DNA of 64,000 nucleotides from Chrysomallon squamiferum (Eukaryota; Mollusca; Gastropoda; Neomphalida; Peltospiridae), in the NCBI GenBank assembly GCA_012295275.1, contig CM022665.1:48215064-48279063 (forward strand). Direction: 5' to 3'. Below, piece after piece: positions 13,724-30,489 of the stretch. Position numbers and translations under genes: made by a program. The notes beneath the pieces are model-generated. The model did not search any database. It was not told where the DNA came from and worked only from the letters and a program-made list of their open reading frames with translations. Positions within the stretch are counted from its first letter, which is position 1; every line of letters begins with the position of its first letter.

Positions 13724-14109
13724 GCAACAACAACAACACTAACCTAGCAACTGAAGTGGTGATTCTCTTACAAGACGTAACAACTACATAACTCTCAAGT
13801 TACAGCATCAGTTACATTAATAAGAACATTCAGTACCAGCTGCCAAAGGTGATAACAATACCTCACCATATCCTCCATTTTTAATCTCTCTTTTTACTAC
13901 CTATTTATTAAGTACTGGTAATTAAAATAATATATATATTTGTTTTAAATTGTAGACCTATAACATTTATTTTTATTTGAAAAAAAATAAAATTCAAATA
14001 ATAATAATAAAAAATTTTAAATTAAATATTTACTTTAAAATTTTAATTTACCTGGGTTTTGTTTAGCTTCCTGTATGTACATATGTGAATATTTAAATAA
14101 AATTACGAA

Positions 14110-14590
14110 TGACTGAAGAAAAATAATTTTGTATGTTGAAATCATTATGAATGTTGCAAGTGGAGGAAATTACAAAAGAAGAATAAAGTTTGTGTGTTGA
14201 AAATGCTACGAATGCTGCTAGTGGAGGTTAAAACACTACAGATGTTCGCAGTGGAGGAAATTACACATGACAAAAGTGGAAGTAGTTTTATTTTGAAAAA
14301 TACTACGAATATTGCTAGTGGAGGAAATTACTTAAGAAAAATATTTTGCATGTTGAAAACACTACGAATGTCGAGAGCGGAGGAACTGAAAAATAACAAA
14401 ATAAAAATAAATTTTCTATGTTGGTAACACTACGAATGTTGATAGTATGGGAAATTATAAATGACAACAGAAAAATCACTTTTGTCTCTTGAAAACGCCA
14501 TGAATGTTTCTAGTGGAGGAAATTACAAATAACAAAAGAAAAAAAATTGTATATGGAGAACACTATGAATATTCCTAGCGGAGGAGGTAA
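14110..14590 (+). repeat. Degenerate ~70-bp array
   Basis: Units with GAAAACACTACGAATGTTGC and AGTGGAGGAAATTACAAATG; about seven copies, heavily diverged, hence older than the neighbours' arrays. Confidence 0.85.
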
Positions 14591-17500
14591 AAATATTGAA
14601 CTCATAATATCTGGAGTTCCTGTGGTTACATCATCGACTGAGGTAGACAATTCATTTACTTTACTTCAATAAGTTACTGTAAAATTATAATAAATTATGC
14701 TAATTAATGCAGTTTGGAAATTAAAGCGCATGATAAAGAGTTTTGTGGTTTGTTTACATTGTTGACAAAAACAATATATATAATAATAAAAAATAAATAT
14801 GTACTTGCTAAAATTAGTTAATCACAGAACAAGCACTATAATACAAAATTATAAACACGCTTGTTAAATGTTTAGTTTGGATTACGTCATCATTTTAACC
14901 TTAGTTTGGATTACGTCATCATAAGAACCTTTCTTACTTAAATTACAATTATTTCGTACGTAAAACAAATCACACACATACAAATATATACAAACATATA
15001 CACAGACGTAGAAATATAAATAAAAACACGTAATTATACAAACATGCACATATACAGACAGAAAAATATATTTACAACTTTACATATTCACAAACGTACA
15101 CGTTTACAGACATGGGCATGTACATACACAAAACACATACATACACTGTCACACACATACATATGCATACAAACACATGCACACACACACACACATACAG
15201 GCAAGCAATTATTCTGCTCTATATAAACAGAATAATAACCAATACAAAACAAATAACTAGCCAATCACAGGAGCTCTTACAAAAGCTTGCAGCCAATCAT
15301 ATTTTAACACATATGCTGGTTTAGCTGTACACTCTCTCAAGCACACTGTTTAAAAAAATATATATCCAGTACTTGAAAGCTTATTATTTTTTAATCTTAT
15401 CTCTAACATTTAACACATTAAATGTTATAAAATGTTCTTGTTTTAGTATTCAAAGTGTGTGGGTATATTAAAAAATAATAATACATGTTTATTGGCTGGC
15501 ATGCATGATTTGGTTGTGTCTGTATGTCTGTGTGTCTGTATTGGAAAGGTACTTCGACCTTAAGCTGAATGAGTTGTTCTTTTGATAAAACAATATTATT
15601 AATAAATATTTTCAATAAAAACCTTTTTTTTTTTTTTTAACATATGTTTATCTCAAAACTGAAAATGATATCAGAATAGCAGCCTCTGTCTCAAAATAGA
15701 CACAACGAGTTGCCATGACAACAGGAATACTGTAAATACCAAATTTTTATCTTAATCTTTAAACATTCTGGAATGGAAAAAAAAAAAAAATTTAAATTTA
15801 AAATTTCAGGCACAGAGAAATGAAATCAATATTTTATTATTTTCTTTTTGAAACTTTTCATTTAAAAATCTTGTGTTCCTTACTTCATATTTTAAATATC
15901 AAACAGCAGTGCAAATTTTTATTTTATCATTTTCTCCTTTTTTTTCTTTGGGGATGGGTCCTATGTTAACTGTATTTTATATTTCTATTTTCTTTTCTTT
16001 TTTTTTTTTTTTTTGTATCATATGTCCTAATACTTCTTAGAAATATATTCATTTTTGTTTGAGCTTTTTGACATTATTATAACTTACAGTGTAAATGAAC
16101 CAGTGTTAATCATGTACTACATTTTCAGTACTTCTAAGATGCTCAGAGTTATCTCTAACTTTCAAGTGCAGTCAAAAAAAAAAAAAAAAATAGAATTTTT
16201 TTTTTTTAATAACAGAATTATTTTAAAACTAAACCAGCAATTTTAGCTAACTCTGCATTGACTGGGGGCCAATAACTCTATTTCATTTTATAACAAACCA
16301 GTTCAAGCATACCCCAGGGCCAGTAACTCTGTTTTAACTCGAGCCCAATCTGTCTGAACTGACATCCTGTGACTGTAACAAGTGAGTAACATACAAAACA
16401 CAAGTAAAACAGTAGATAAGCCAAATATACCATGTTAGTACACAAACACACACAGTCTTTTGAGTATTTTGTAACCCAGAGACAGTTTAAGCTATGCATA
16501 AAAAATCATCAAAGTCAATCACTGGTTGATATCTCCAGTGTCTACATTGGTTGATATCTCCAGTGTCTACATTGGTTGATATCTTTAGTGTCTACACAGG
16601 TTGATATCTCCAGTGTCTACACTGGTTGATATCTCCAGTGTCTACACAGGTTGATACCACTAAAATTGACACTGGTTGATGATATCTTCAGTATCAACAC
16701 CACTGGTTGATATTTTCAGTATATGATATATGCAGACAAGTTAAAAATATTTATGAGAAAATAAAACAAATGTATAGGACGAGCAGATTTGATCACAGTA
16801 AAAGTTGACACAGTCTCTCAAATACACAACATCTAATACTGTTAACTAACCCTTTCAGCACTAGCATCACATCACTCTGATGCAACAGTGTTTACTGCTT
16901 GCTCTCATTGGCTGAGCAAATCTGAATTAGCCAATCAGAATACTGGACACATTTTTTTATTTTTAAAAAGACGTCGTGTAAGCAGTGTTTTGACCAGATC
17001 TGAACAATGTTTCTGATTGTAAGAGTAAAAAAAAAAAAAATAATAATAAATAATAATGATAATAAAAACAGAAAACTGGAAGTGGCCAAAAGGGTTAATT
17101 AAAAATGAAGCGTTTACAAGAAAAAGAATATAAATTTAAGTACTGTTATAACACATTGCACCTGTGACAAAAATCTCACAAGACTGAGTGGTCACTATAC
17201 ATTTTACATAATTGAAACAGTCAGAATAAACGTTTTTAGAGATGTAAAATTTAGTTACAAGATTTGTACAGCTTAGTAGGAAACTGTCACAAACATCCGA
17301 CAGTAAAATTAGTAAACCATCTTCAAAATATTTACAAATATTATTTTAATTTATTTCTAAAAATTCAAGAAATTATTAACAATTTTCTTCTGTGTTTAAA
17401 TTTATAGATTTTATTCGACTTCAGTTTTCATCTATTTATATTTTCGTGAATAAAATTTTTATATTACAGTATCTATTAAACTTCTTTTTAAAATTTAAAA

Positions 17501-18239
17501 ATTTGCATTGTCTTTTTAAAAAAAACCCAATAAATTTGAAAAAATAAATAAATAAATCATCTGAAGAAAATATTTGAATTCAAGTTACTGTATTGTTTTT
17601 AATCTCCTTGGAAACCTTTGTTTCCACACCTAATACAGCTGTAGTAATTTGTTTGATCTCCTTGGAAACCATTGTACGCACAACACAGCTTAGTGAATAC
17701 ACTGTTTCATAATACTGAATGATTTACTTTTGTCACACTGAATACATTACTCCATATTATTTGTATTTTAATTTTTCTAAAAAGAAGAAAAATAAAATTC
17801 TATATTTTTAACAGTAAAGTGACCTAGCATTTTATTAATAAGTCAAAAAAAAAAAAAAAAAAAAAAAAATTTTTTAAAAAAAAAAAAGACCATCTCATTA
17901 GTAAAACTAATAAATAACTAAATAATAAATAAATAAAAAATCAGTTGAATAAACCTAAGGCTGCCTAAAAGAGGTAGCTATTTATAACTGAGTTTAACTA
18001 AACTGTACATCTGTAACAAAAGTGTACAGAAAGTAAGTAACAAGTTAGTATGTTAGTGATTAACATGTGAGATGGGGATGGCAGTGAAAACCTGGTTATT
18101 AAAGTTTTATGATTTTTTTAACCGTGAGTTCCAGCCTAAGAAACAATAATACGTGTCTCTGTGTATTAATTCAACTTGCTGATTAATGAGGTAATGATTA
18201 TCATAAACTTTGTGATAAAACAACTACAGAAATATGTAA

Positions 18240-18490
18240 AACACCAATCAGAATCTAGCAGTCAACCAGCTGACCAATCAGAAGGTAGTATTTAATCAAA
18301 CGGCCAATAAGAATGCAGCAATTAGCCAAATCAGAATGTAGCAGCTAATGCTAGAGTTAAGTATAAGTTGTTGTACCAATCAATTAACAATACTTAAACA
18401 CAGTAGCCAATCAGGTTGATGCTTTTAGTCCGACAGCCAATTAGAAAACTGCAGTTTAACAAATGTCCAATCAGAATGCAGAACATATTT
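18240..18490 (+). repeat. 30-bp CCAAT minisatellite
   Basis: CCAAT pentamers begin at 18244, 18274, 18304, 18376, 18407, 18437 and 18467, with a CCAAA variant at 18326. The flanking consensus is CCAATCAGAATGCAG. Spacing is close to 30 bases. Confidence 0.85.
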
Positions 18491-20068
18491 TGACTTTTAG
18501 GATTAGCACCATCAGCATTATTAATTTGTGTTTTAAGCAGTAGTTTGCTAGGTAAGTAACATTTAGTATAAAAATAGCTGTACTACAATTCAGCAACATA
18601 GTTTAAACTGAGGCTTTCTGTGTTTCCTTAGCAACATTTAAACTGTTATTTTAACAATTAATTCAGATTTGGTATTTAGCAGAATAATTTATTTAAACAT
18701 GATTTTTTTGTTGTTGTTTTTTTGTTTTAGAAATAATTTATAAAATCATAAAAACCAAACATTTCACCAATATCCATCATATACAAGAAACTACTCTAAT
18801 TTGTAAAAATTATTTTAAAAATTGTGTTAAATGTGGTTGTTAATTTCTTTGTTAATAACAACAGATCTTTAAAAATATCAAAACAGATGAAATAACACTT
18901 TAAAAATAAAAATGAAAACATAATGTTAGTACATTGTTTAAAAATATCAAAAAACGTAACTTTGAGAAATATATCATTATAAAATGGATATTTCAGTTTT
19001 CTCCTCTTTGTTTTTTTTTTTTATCATGCATTTTAAAAGAGATTCAGTCCAGCTTAAATAAAGAATTACAAAAGAAAATAATGATAACAGCTGTAACAAC
19101 ATTGGTTTTCAGACCTAGTATCTAAATACATGATTGCAATGTTTTAAATAAATAACAGTCAACAACATCACACACAAAAAAAAACAATAACCCAGCGTCA
19201 TCTGTCCTTCGGCCTAACAACCCCCCCACTGGTTGCCATGACAACCCTTCTGTGCCTGATGACGCAAAGTTGTAACAGGATGAACAGGGAGTATTATCAA
19301 GGGGGTGTTGAACAACGTAAAACAACGTAAAACAACGTAAAACAGCATAAAACTTTTCTGTTAGTTCCTGATATCTGAGAGTTGAGCGATTCATTGTCAT
19401 CACTTATACGAATTGCATGTCCAGTTCAGACAAGTTGTCCCCCTTTACACAAAACATTTAAAAAAAATTATAAACAGGAGCTGTCCCCTTTTACACAAGA
19501 ATATCTGCATGTCACACAAGAGTTGTCTCCCATTACACAAGTTACACACCCTTCTTATGCACATCTAGTTCTGGGATAGACAGGAGTTGTCCCCCCTTTA
19601 CACAAGTTGCATTCTGAAACAGACCGAAGTTATCTCCCAATGTGAGCAGTGATTTTAAACGGAGGTCTCACTATCACAAAAACTTGATTCACACAAAGAA
19701 ATAACTAACAAAGACTTTGTGTTGCATTAAAACACACAACCTCTCACATTTGTGTTCACAAAAAATCCCTCCAAACCCAGCCGATGATGTGGTCTCCTTG
19801 TTGTTTCCATGGTTACGCACCGACAGACAAGTGTCATGTGATTTGGGCTGTAAGAACACACAAAGGAGTGCATGTGCGTGCTCAGCAAGCATGCAATGCA
19901 CGTGCACTGCCTGGCATATGAAACAAACTGTATGAATGAAGGTAACAATTCTCTCTGGCTGTCTGTCTGTACAGCCATCTTTGTCTGTCTGTGTGTGTGT
20001 CTGTCTGTCTAAAAATATCACCACTGCCTTTCATGAACAGTAAAATAACCTGGGCCTGTCACTCAACA

Positions 20069-20203
20069 TCATGTTTCTTGTTTCCTGTGGGCGTCGGAGA
20101 AAGACTTGCCCCCGTCCAGGGATGCTGTGTGGGGTGGGGACTCGGACTCCTCCTTGATTGGCTCCATCTCCACCAGCTCCGTTTTCTCCGCCACAACCTC
20201 CGA
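20069..20203 (-). CDS. PDE3: PDE3 last coding exon with stop codon
   Basis: Codes the final 44 residues (826-869) and a TGA stop at 20069-20071. The acceptor is a T-rich tract ending in TTTCAG just upstream on the minus strand, and the exon enters in phase 0. The peptide is acidic and serine/proline-rich (SEVVAEKTEL at the start, RKQET at the end), as in the variable C-terminal tail of PDE3 proteins, which lies outside the catalytic core. No domain is recognisable. The reading frame agrees with the preceding exon, and base composition is much richer in GC than the flanks. The exact residues are poorly conserved in the family, so the assignment rests on frame, splice sites and position. Confidence 0.85.
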   Translation of the reverse strand, partial: SEVVAEKTELVEMEPIKEESESPPHTASLDGGKSFSDAHRKQET

Positions 20204-20639
20204 CTGAAACACAAACACATCAGTTACAGAGCACTGGCAGAATGGGAAAATGGTTGATAAATGACATTGTTTATTTTATAATTAGTTAAAATTAATGTTT
20301 TTTAACCTGTAAATCAAACTGTGTGTCACATTTTATATGTCAATTTTATCTCACCTGTATTTTTGTTTTCCACATTTCACCTGTATATTTCTTTAGTATA
20401 AAGCTATTTTTGCTGTATTAATTATCTCACCAGTATATCTGTTATGCATTTAATATCTCACCTGACTATTTTGTTTTAGGATAAGTTATTTCCCCTTTGT
20501 ATTTCAATAATTATCATACCTGTATATTTTATATTGTATTAATAATGTTACCTGTATATTGATTTTGTCTTCACTGTCCTATCAATAAATGTATTATATT
20601 AACTATCTTAAAATTAGTTTATATTATATCACCTTTGAA

Positions 20640-20903
20640 TTAGTTAATAATATCTCACCTGTATATTGATTTTGTCTTCACTGTCCTATCAATAAATGTA
20701 TTATATTAACTATCTTAAAATTAGTTTATATTATATCACCTTTGAATTAGTTAATAATATCTCACCTGTAAATTACTTGTATTATTTCACCTGTAAATTA
20801 GTTTTATCTCACCTGTAAATTACTTGTATTATTTTACCTGTAAATGAGTTTTGTGTTACCTGTAAATGAGTTTTGAGTTACCTGTAAATGAGTTTTGAGT
20901 TAC
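20640..20903 (-). repeat. Donor-like tandem array downstream of PDE3 exon 20904-21064
   Basis: On the gene strand the true junction CTTACAG/GTAACT is followed by repeated TTTACAGGTAAC, TTTACAGGTGAG and TTTACAGGTGAA motifs spaced about 20-25 bases apart, giving roughly ten donor-like CAG/GTRA sites. A 108-bp duplication (start about 20551, repeated from about 20659) extends the array. Confidence 0.85.
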
Positions 20904-21064
20904 CTGTAAGTTAGTTTGTGCTGTTTCCGGTTCAGTGGCCATCCTCTCTGCCTCCTCCTCTCTCAGAATCTTCATCCACGCGTCGTAGTTCTCCTTCATG
21001 TGTTTTGTCAGCAAGCAGTTCACCTTGCGCGGCGGCTTCGACGGCACCTCCGACTTAGCACCAC
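20904..21064 (-). CDS. PDE3: PDE3 exon, C-terminal tail (KPPRKVNCLLTKHMKENYDAW)
   Basis: 161 bp, entering with two bases of a split Gly codon and leaving in phase 0 at CTTACAG/GTAACT. It codes residues 772-825. The segment PPRKVNCLLTKHMKENY corresponds to the human PDE3 tail helix that reads approximately [20 protein letters not shown], so this is the conserved last helix after the acidic linker. The rest (LREEEAERMATEPETAQ) is a charged, probably helical stretch. The donor is followed by an intron packed with copies of the same donor-like motif (see the repeat at 20640-20903). Confidence 0.93.
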
Positions 21065-21069
21065 CTGAA

Positions 21070-21450
21070 AATACACACAGTATCTCACACGTAAATACAC
21101 ACAGTATCTCACATGTAAATACACACAGTAAATCACACACAGTAAATCACACTGCAAATCACACGTAAATACAGACAGCATCTCACATGTAAATACAGAC
21201 AGCATCTCACACGTAAATACACACAGTATCTCACATGTAAATACACACAGTAAATACACACAGTGTCTCACACGTAAATACACATCTCACATGTAAATAC
21301 ACAGTAAATACACACAGAATCTCACATGTAAATACACACAGTGTCTCACACGTAAATACACACAGTATCTCACATGTAAATACACACAGTAAATACACAC
21401 AGTATCTCACACGTAAATACACACACTATCTCACAGGTAAATACACAAAA
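21070..21450 (+). repeat. Tandem array AATACACACAGTATCTCACA, intron
   Basis: About 24-bp units, some shortened, running up to the acceptor of exon 20904-21064. On the gene strand the unit contains TGTGTGTATTTACATGTGAG, similar to the acceptor context TGTGTGTATTTTCAGGTGG. Confidence 0.85.
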
Positions 21451-21666
21451 TATCTCACACTGACACGTAAACAATGAACAGAAAATATCAGTCTGTGTAG
21501 AGTTATTCTACATGAAATAAGATTTACTACTGTTACCACAAGTAACATCATTGTTGTCATCATCATCATCATCAATTAAATTTCACTATTACTACTATTA
21601 CTCTGTTACCACTATTGATTGTTACAAACAAATAATGTCACTGTTGCTATGACAACAAACACATAC

Positions 21667-21747
21667 CTGTTTCTGAATCGTTAAGGTCCGTATCTTCTTC
21701 TGTGTCTTTACCTGAAGCTTGATCACCTTTCTCTGTGTCTGAGTAAC
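21667..21747 (-). CDS. PDE3: PDE3 exon, acidic linker
   Basis: 81 bp with acceptor TTGCAG and donor ACAG/GTATGT, entering with two bases of a split Ser codon and leaving after one base of a Gly codon. It codes residues 746-771, mostly Asp, Glu, Ser and Thr (DTEKGDQASGKDTEEDTD). Vertebrate PDE3s carry an Asp/Glu-rich stretch at the same place after the catalytic domain. The phase match on both sides supports the exon, although the peptide itself is low in complexity. Confidence 0.88.
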
Positions 21748-21764
21748 CTGCAAGTTTATCATAG

Positions 21765-21905
21765 AGCTCACATTTACATCACAACTTATATTTACATCAC
21801 AACTCACATTTACATCATAACTCATATTTATAACACAAGTTTTGTACATAACACAAATCTTATTTACATCATAACTCATATTTATAACACAAGTTTTGTA
21901 CATAA
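21765..21905 (+). repeat. Imperfect array CATTTACATCATAACTCA
   Basis: About 18-bp degenerate units interspersed with ATAACACAAG in the intron upstream of exon 21667-21747. No gene. Confidence 0.7.
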
Positions 21906-22361
21906 CACAAATACTTTTTTTATAATACAAGATATAATTAATTTTTATAATACAAATTTTATTTAAAATATAACTGTTACATTTATTTATAATACAAATA
22001 TATCTAATACAAGTTTTATTCATTTATAAGTTTGATTTATAACAAGTGTTATTTGTAATATATTTGTAATACAAGTTTTATACATAACTGTAATAATCCA
22101 TCATAGTGTTTTATTTAAAATGTTTACTTTTTAATAAAAGTTTCAACATTTTATTTTTATCTTGCCTAGCTCTGGATTACCTCCCTTTGCATGAAAACAA
22201 CATGAAACCAAATAATGTGTTTGCTGTATAATATGTTCTGTTGTTACTCTGTATGTATGTATGTCAGTCTAGTGTGTGTATGTGTGTGTCTGTGTCAGTG
22301 TGTGTGTGTGTGACTGTATTATGTATGAATGTGTTTATATTGTGTATCTAAATGTGTGTTA

Positions 22362-22652
<291 letters not shown>

Positions 22653-22905
22653 TTACTACTTTATCATTATCTCTATCAACATCAGCAGCTACAACAACAG
22701 CAGTAGTTACTGTTGTGAGAATTACTATTTCAATTTCTGTAACTGTTTTATCATTATCATTACCAGCAGCAGTAGATGTGTAATATTGTTATTTATATGT
22801 AATAATAGGTCCTCTGTTTACCTGTAAACCATAGTTACCTGGACTCAGGTGTTTGAATTTTCTATCTCACCTGTAAATTACTTTTTAGTTGTATTAATTG
22901 TACAA

Positions 22906-23491
<586 letters not shown>

Positions 23492-23747
23492 TTATATTTT
23501 TAAAAATACAACAACACCCCATACAGTTAACATAACACTTCTACATTGTAAGTCTAATTAATGGCATTACATTAAATAACAGATTTTGCAAAAGGTGGCA
23601 TATGGACATTAACTTTACTTAAGTTTTAATTTATTAAAATTTAATATTTAAATTAAAAGTTTATTAAAAAATTAAGTGTTTAATATAGCTTCAATGGCCA
23701 TTAATTGTAGTAACTGAAATTTATTAAAATTAAATATTTAAATTTTA

Positions 23748-25050
<1,303 letters not shown>

Positions 25051-25104
25051 ATTGTAATAATACTGCTGTATAATGTCATATTTACAACCAGTACATTGTA
25101 ATGT

Positions 25105-25592
<488 letters not shown>

Positions 25593-25742
25593 TCACAGAT
25601 ACAATCAGCAGGCGATGATGTTGTTGTATGTGTGGGTGGTGTGTGGGTGGTGTTTGTGTGCAGTTGTTGTTGTTGTATGTGTGGGTGGTGTGTGGGTGGT
25701 TGTTTGTGTGCAGTTGTTGTTGTATGCATGGATTATAAAAAC

Positions 25743-25745
<3 letters not shown>

Positions 25746-25781
<36 letters not shown>
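25746..25781 (+). repeat. (GA)n microsatellite
   Basis: Eighteen dinucleotide units in the intron between the exons at 25.4-25.6 and 26.0-26.1 kb. Confidence 0.95.
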
Positions 25782-25785
<4 letters not shown>

Positions 25786-25829
25786 GAATGAGATAATAAA
25801 ACAATAGAGAATTACTAGTAACAGCTACT

Positions 25830-26295
<466 letters not shown>

Positions 26296-26385
26296 TTATA
26301 TAATTTCAATTTTTGTTGTGTTGTTGTTGGTATTATTATCCATCATAAAAGGTATATGTATGTATATATACTACTGACACAGAGG

Positions 26386-26665
<280 letters not shown>

Positions 26666-26675
26666 AAACAGTCTA

Positions 26676-28418
<1,743 letters not shown>

Positions 28419-28493
28419 TGCTAACTGATAAACTATAGCTAAACAGTTTTCTTCTTCTGGGTCATCTTTGTTTAAAAACCACGGAACTGAAAC
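28419..28493 (-). CDS. PDE3: Candidate 75-bp in-frame cassette exon of PDE3
   Basis: Seen directly: a 25-codon open stretch (including PWFLNKDDPEEEN and CLAIVYQLA) with donor TTAGCA/GTAAGT, close to consensus, and an acceptor ATATTAG preceded by a T-rich tract. It is phase 0 on both sides, so it can be included or skipped between ILSK and VAYRLF without a frameshift. Known family: human PDE3 has no residues at this point, so inclusion would insert 25 residues near the start of the catalytic domain. The intron to the upstream exon would be only 61 bases. An alternative acceptor TTTCAG seven bases further in would break the frame. The amino-acid composition looks coding, but I recognise no homologue. 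Confidence 0.5.
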
Positions 28494-28554
28494 CTAATAT
28501 TCATTCAATAAAATAAAAATAAATTAAATTTAATTTTTTTTAAAGAAAACTGAC

Positions 28555-28791
28555 CTTGCTAAGGATAAAACTGTCGACTTTGTCGTAGAGTTCGAAAACG
28601 GGGAAGTCCCATTGGCTGAGACAGGAGATCTGTAAGAGAGGCTCATTGTCCACGTCTCCAGGTTCAAACAGCAGCCTGTCTTCTGTCGTCTTGTCCACGA
28701 AATCCTCGTCAGCTGCTTGCTCCTCCCTTTCTTCCCGTTCCGGAACTGTGTGCTCGTGAAGTCTCGACTCAACAACCATACGTAAATTTTC
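28555..28791 (-). CDS. PDE3: PDE3 exon WDFPVFELYDKV, lead-in to catalytic domain
   Basis: 237 bp, phase 0 on both sides, acceptor TTTACCAG, donor AGCAAG/GTCAGT. It codes 79 residues: a charged acidic segment (EREEREEQAADED), then LLQISCLSQWDFPVFELYDKV and SFILSK. The WDFPVFEL motif matches human PDE3 NWNFPIFELVEKM and marks the first conserved helix of the catalytic domain. If the intron were retained, a TAA stop follows four codons after the donor. Confidence 0.96.
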
Positions 28792-29360
28792 CTGGTAAAA
28801 CATTTGAAAAGAAAAATTGTAAAACATAATAAAAACATTTCATATATCTTTTAAATTTTCTAAAATTTATTAATATATTTAAAAAATCAGCATTATATAA
28901 ACTAAAACAGTTTTGAGAAAGAATACAGTTAAAATTCAGTTCATTCTATCAGTAGATGTGAAAATGACAAAAGAATAAAAATGCAAAAGTTTTAACACAG
29001 AGTGAAAAGATGTACTATTTCACTAAATATTTTCTGTTTTATTGTCTTTTACTGTTAACTTATTACCATTCAAACAATCTTACACAGACTGAACTGATCC
29101 AAATTCTAAAAACCAATTCAAAATAAAATAATAACAATAAAACCTTTGTGATAGGTGAGACTAACGAGAAATCAAAATTTAAAAAATCCAAATTTAAAAC
29201 AAAGCAATTATAAAAAAAAACATTTTAATACTGATATTAAATCAAAATTTAAAAATCCAAATTAAAACAAAGCAATTATAAAAACACATTTTTAATACTG
29301 ATATTAAATAAAAAAATTTCTTTTTCAATTTCAAAACAAAATTAAAAAACAACAACCAAC

Positions 29361-29936
29361 CTTTTTCGTGGGAGACACAGCTATGACATCATCGCCCGAC
29401 GTGACGTTGTCGCTGTGGTCGCTGCTGCTGGGGGAGTCGCTGCTCTCGTAGTCGGAGGTGATGTTGAAACGCTTCAGCGCTGAGTGCTGCTGCTGCTGTA
29501 GCTGCTTCTCGTCCCTGCCCGTCACTGCAACGCGGCTCTCCTCGTGTATCTCCTCCTTCACCAGCGGACTCATCGGCCGGGCAGCAGCGTCGCTGCGCGT
29601 CGGGCTCACCACGTTCTCCAGCGATGATGCCATGCTGCGGCGGGAGGACAGGCGCCGCTGGTAACTCTGGGAGGTGGGGGGGTTGGCGAGGGAGAAGGAC
29701 CGGGACTTGGGGATCGTGAGGACCACGGCCGTGTTTGAGCTCGGCGAGGGGCTGTTACTCCGACTGCCGGTTGGGCTCGAGCCAGGAGTTCCCTCCCTTG
29801 AGTGGCGGAAGCTGGCGCTGCGGATTCTGCATGGCTCAGGCTCCAGCGTTGGCATCCCTGTTGCTGTTGTTGTAGTCGTCCAGGTGCTTGAGGACATTCG
29901 CCGTATCAGACTTGGCGGCAGACTTCTACGCAGTCT
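29361..29936 (-). CDS. PDE3: PDE3 regulatory linker exon, Ser/Arg-rich
   Basis: 576 bp, phase 0 both sides, acceptor TTTTTTCACAG, donor AAAAAG/GTTGGT. It codes 192 residues (125-316) of low-complexity linker between NHR2 and the catalytic domain. PKA-type sites RRMS (Ser139), RRLS (Ser221) and RRS (Ser225) are visible, and [10 protein letters not shown] matches human PDE3 LTIPKQRSSS, part of the phosphorylation-rich segment. The exon is the GC-richest part of the window, with a QLQQQQ run and [12 protein letters not shown] acidic-serine tracts. In animals this region takes PKA and PKB/PKC phosphorylation that activates the enzyme or binds 14-3-3; for this species that is inference. Confidence 0.93.
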
Positions 29937-30489
29937 CTGTGAAAAAACAAAAACTATAATTCTTAACAATTTTCTTATTTAATTAACTTTCTTAACACTT
30001 TATTTTAACTTTCTAATTTCTCTTTTAAAGATTTAAACACAGTTGCTCCATTTCTCAGTGTGCTGATTCAGTAATTTATTATTTACTTCTTGTGTTGTGT
30101 TTATAACAACTATTACACATTGCTTCATTTTGTTTATTTTATCTGCAACTTGAAATCAAACTTTGCTAACGATAAAGTGGCTAGTAGATGATCATTAATG
30201 AAGTCTTTAATTTTCTTCTTTCGCACTTATGAAACTTATTCACTGATAATGTACATAACAGAGACAAAAAAAATATCAGTTTATTTATTTTTTTCTCTAA
30301 AATATCTCATGTATAAGATAAAGAAAGAAAAATATCAGCCAGGAATTAATTACATGAATTTGTAATATTAATATACTTTACTATTAATAAAGGTTGAAAT
30401 TAACAATAAAAAATAAATATGTTAGAGTCTGTATTGAGTTTGTTTTTAAAAATTAAAACTTTTAAGTAAATAAAAAAAAGTAACAAACT

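Larger units (their letters stand above)
13060..20068 (-). other. PDE3 3' untranslated or flanking sequence
   Basis: No coding exon seen. The stretch is AT-rich and mostly unique, with homopolymer A/T runs (for example 17845-17886), a degenerate CATCAA minisatellite at 13230-13570, an AAT microsatellite at 13682-13722, an approximately 70-bp degenerate array at 14110-14590, a GTTGATATCTCCAGTGTCTAC array at 16515-16715, a 30-bp CCAAT array at 18240-18490, and a GTTGTCCCCCTTTACACAAG-type repeat at 19410-19640. It follows the PDE3 stop codon on the gene strand. Confidence 0.4.

Noticed and set aside
19689-20024. ORFs of 70-110 codons on both strands downstream of the PDE3 stop
   Set aside because: They overlap each other in several frames within the presumed 3' untranslated region and show no domain or splice evidence.
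29458-29982. Plus-strand ORFs opposite the PDE3 linker exon
   Set aside because: Antisense shadows of the GC-rich exon 29361-29936.
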